Translations under genes and position numbers: made by a program
The notes under the pieces: model-generated
Database searches by the model: none
What the model saw: only the letters and a program-made list of their open reading frames with translations
Told to the model about the DNA's origin: nothing
Source: Herbaspirillum sp. YR522
GTDB lineage: Bacteria; Pseudomonadota; Gammaproteobacteria; Burkholderiales; Burkholderiaceae_D
Reading direction: 5' to 3'
Assembly: GCF_000282575.1 (NCBI RefSeq)
Contig: NZ_AKJA01000015.1
Location: 1 to 64,000, forward strand
DNA: 64,000 nt
In this document: one piece after another, positions 63,359-64,000 of the stretch
Layout: the number at the start of each line of letters is the position of its first letter
Numbering within the stretch: position 1 is the stretch's first letter

Positions 63359-64000
63359 AGGGACAGGTCGAAATCAAACAGGTCGGTGACGCCTTCGCCG
63401 GTGGCTGAGCCGGCAGGCTCGGCGCTGGTGACGAATTGGTCCAGATCGCCCGCCGGCAGCAGGCTCATCGATTCGATCCGGTAGCGCATGGCGCGGATCT
63501 TGGCGAACGGGGTGTACAGGCCGAGCGTGCAGACGATGCCGATCACGTTGGTGAGCATGATGAAGAACATGCGACCCCAGCGCATGTTGCTGGTGAAGCG
63601 GTGCGGGCCGAGGCGGGTGTGGTTCCAGATCAGGTTCTGCAGCAGCGTCAAGAACAGCGGCAGCGCCAGGAACGACCAGACGTAGAGCACCAGCACCAGC
63701 AGTCCCATCGACGCCACGGCCAGGCCGTCGCGCTCGTGGGTGGCTCCGAACAGGGCGAACAGGCTGCCCCAGAAGGTAAGCATGATCAGCATCATTCCGG
63801 CCACCCAGACGCCGATGCCCAGCAGATAGGTCTTGTAGAAACCGCCGACGGTGGCGTGGAAGGAGAAGTGCGTGGCGCCGAAGCGCGATTCGTTGTGCTG
63901 GAAGCGCTTGATGCGCTGGTGTACCAGCGGCCACAGCAGGCCCGAGGTGAGGAAGGCGGTCAGCGGCAGCAGCAGGTAGTTGAAGTAGGCGCCGCCGGCG
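63355..64000 (-). CDS. DUF898 (YjgN-like) membrane protein, 5' end outside window
   Basis: The reading frame stays open to the right edge, so the start is missing. The visible 214 residues include RFGATHFSFHATVGGFYKTYLLGIG, GMMLIMLTFWGSLFALF and FTSNMRWGRMFFIMLTNVIGIV-type helices, the pattern of the YjgN family of unknown function. It is directly upstream of and overlaps the M48 peptidase gene. Confidence 0.9.
   Translation of the reverse strand, partial: AGGAYFNYLLLPLTAFLTSGLLWPLVHQRIKRFQHNESRFGATHFSFHATVGGFYKTYLLGIGVWVAGMMLIMLTFWGSLFALFGATHERDGLAVASMGLLVLVLYVWSFLALPLFLTLLQNLIWNHTRLGPHRFTSNMRWGRMFFIMLTNVIGIVCTLGLYTPFAKIRAMRYRIESMSLLPAGDLDQFVTSAEPAGSATGEGVTDLFDFDLSL

Overview
The window is GC-rich (roughly two thirds G+C by eye) chromosomal DNA, densely packed with genes on both strands. 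It contains no rRNA, tRNA, transposase, integrase or CRISPR array that I could find. The gene content points to a betaproteobacterium of the order Burkholderiales, possibly Oxalobacteraceae. The basis is the STE24-type protease/phhB/rsgA/orn neighbourhood, a homodimeric-E1 pyruvate dehydrogenase operon whose E3 carries its own lipoyl domain, an LpxO-type lipid A hydroxylase, and the general codon and GC style. The family-level guess is inference.

Layout. 1-1319: 3' end of a TonB-dependent receptor. 1323-15763: housekeeping genes, namely an overlapping minus-strand operon (STE24 protease, phhB, rsgA), orn, an AraC regulator divergent from an MFS exporter, a UPF0149/SEC-C protein divergent from srkA-tag-ftsK, gabD, and a YihY/BrkB membrane protein. 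15790-24092: a stress-type island. Four overlapping minus-strand genes (acyl-CoA dehydrogenase-like, PIG-L deacetylase, NodS-like methyltransferase, GT2 glycosyltransferase) diverge from a mini-catalase, a YdeP-like molybdopterin oxidoreductase and a secreted Gly/Thr-rich protein. 24328-33898: periplasmic asparaginase, a diguanylate cyclase, LpxO, D-amino-acid dehydrogenase, holC with an unknown partner, oligopeptidase A and FolD. 34182-42572: E. coli-type gshA, then aceE-aceF-lpdA with a clear promoter and terminator.

43046-53476 is an accessory catabolic block. It encodes a GlcD-like flavoprotein, a hydantoin/Asp-Glu racemase, a LysR regulator, a DapA-like lyase, an SDR protein, a D-hydantoinase, an N-carbamoyl-D-amino-acid amidohydrolase and a complete polar amino-acid ABC transporter. 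The simplest reading is uptake of a cyclic ureide or carbamoyl compound, ring opening, decarbamoylation to a D-amino acid, and further oxidation or cleavage. Two near-identical 15-bp palindromes lie in front of the two divergent arms and probably bind the LysR protein.

53482-62349 is a second set of small-molecule genes: an aldo/keto reductase under a MerR regulator with a 19-bp-spacer promoter, a ketopentenoate hydratase-like protein, RidA with an agmatinase-family ureohydrolase divergent from its own LysR, and an RpiR regulator next to an orphan solute-binding protein and an MmgE/PrpD protein. 62357-64000 holds an M48 peptidase coupled to a DUF898 (YjgN-like) membrane protein that runs off the window. 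No gene inside the window looks frameshifted; both edge genes are cut only by the window. Functional names rest on motifs and family resemblance read by eye; no database search was run.
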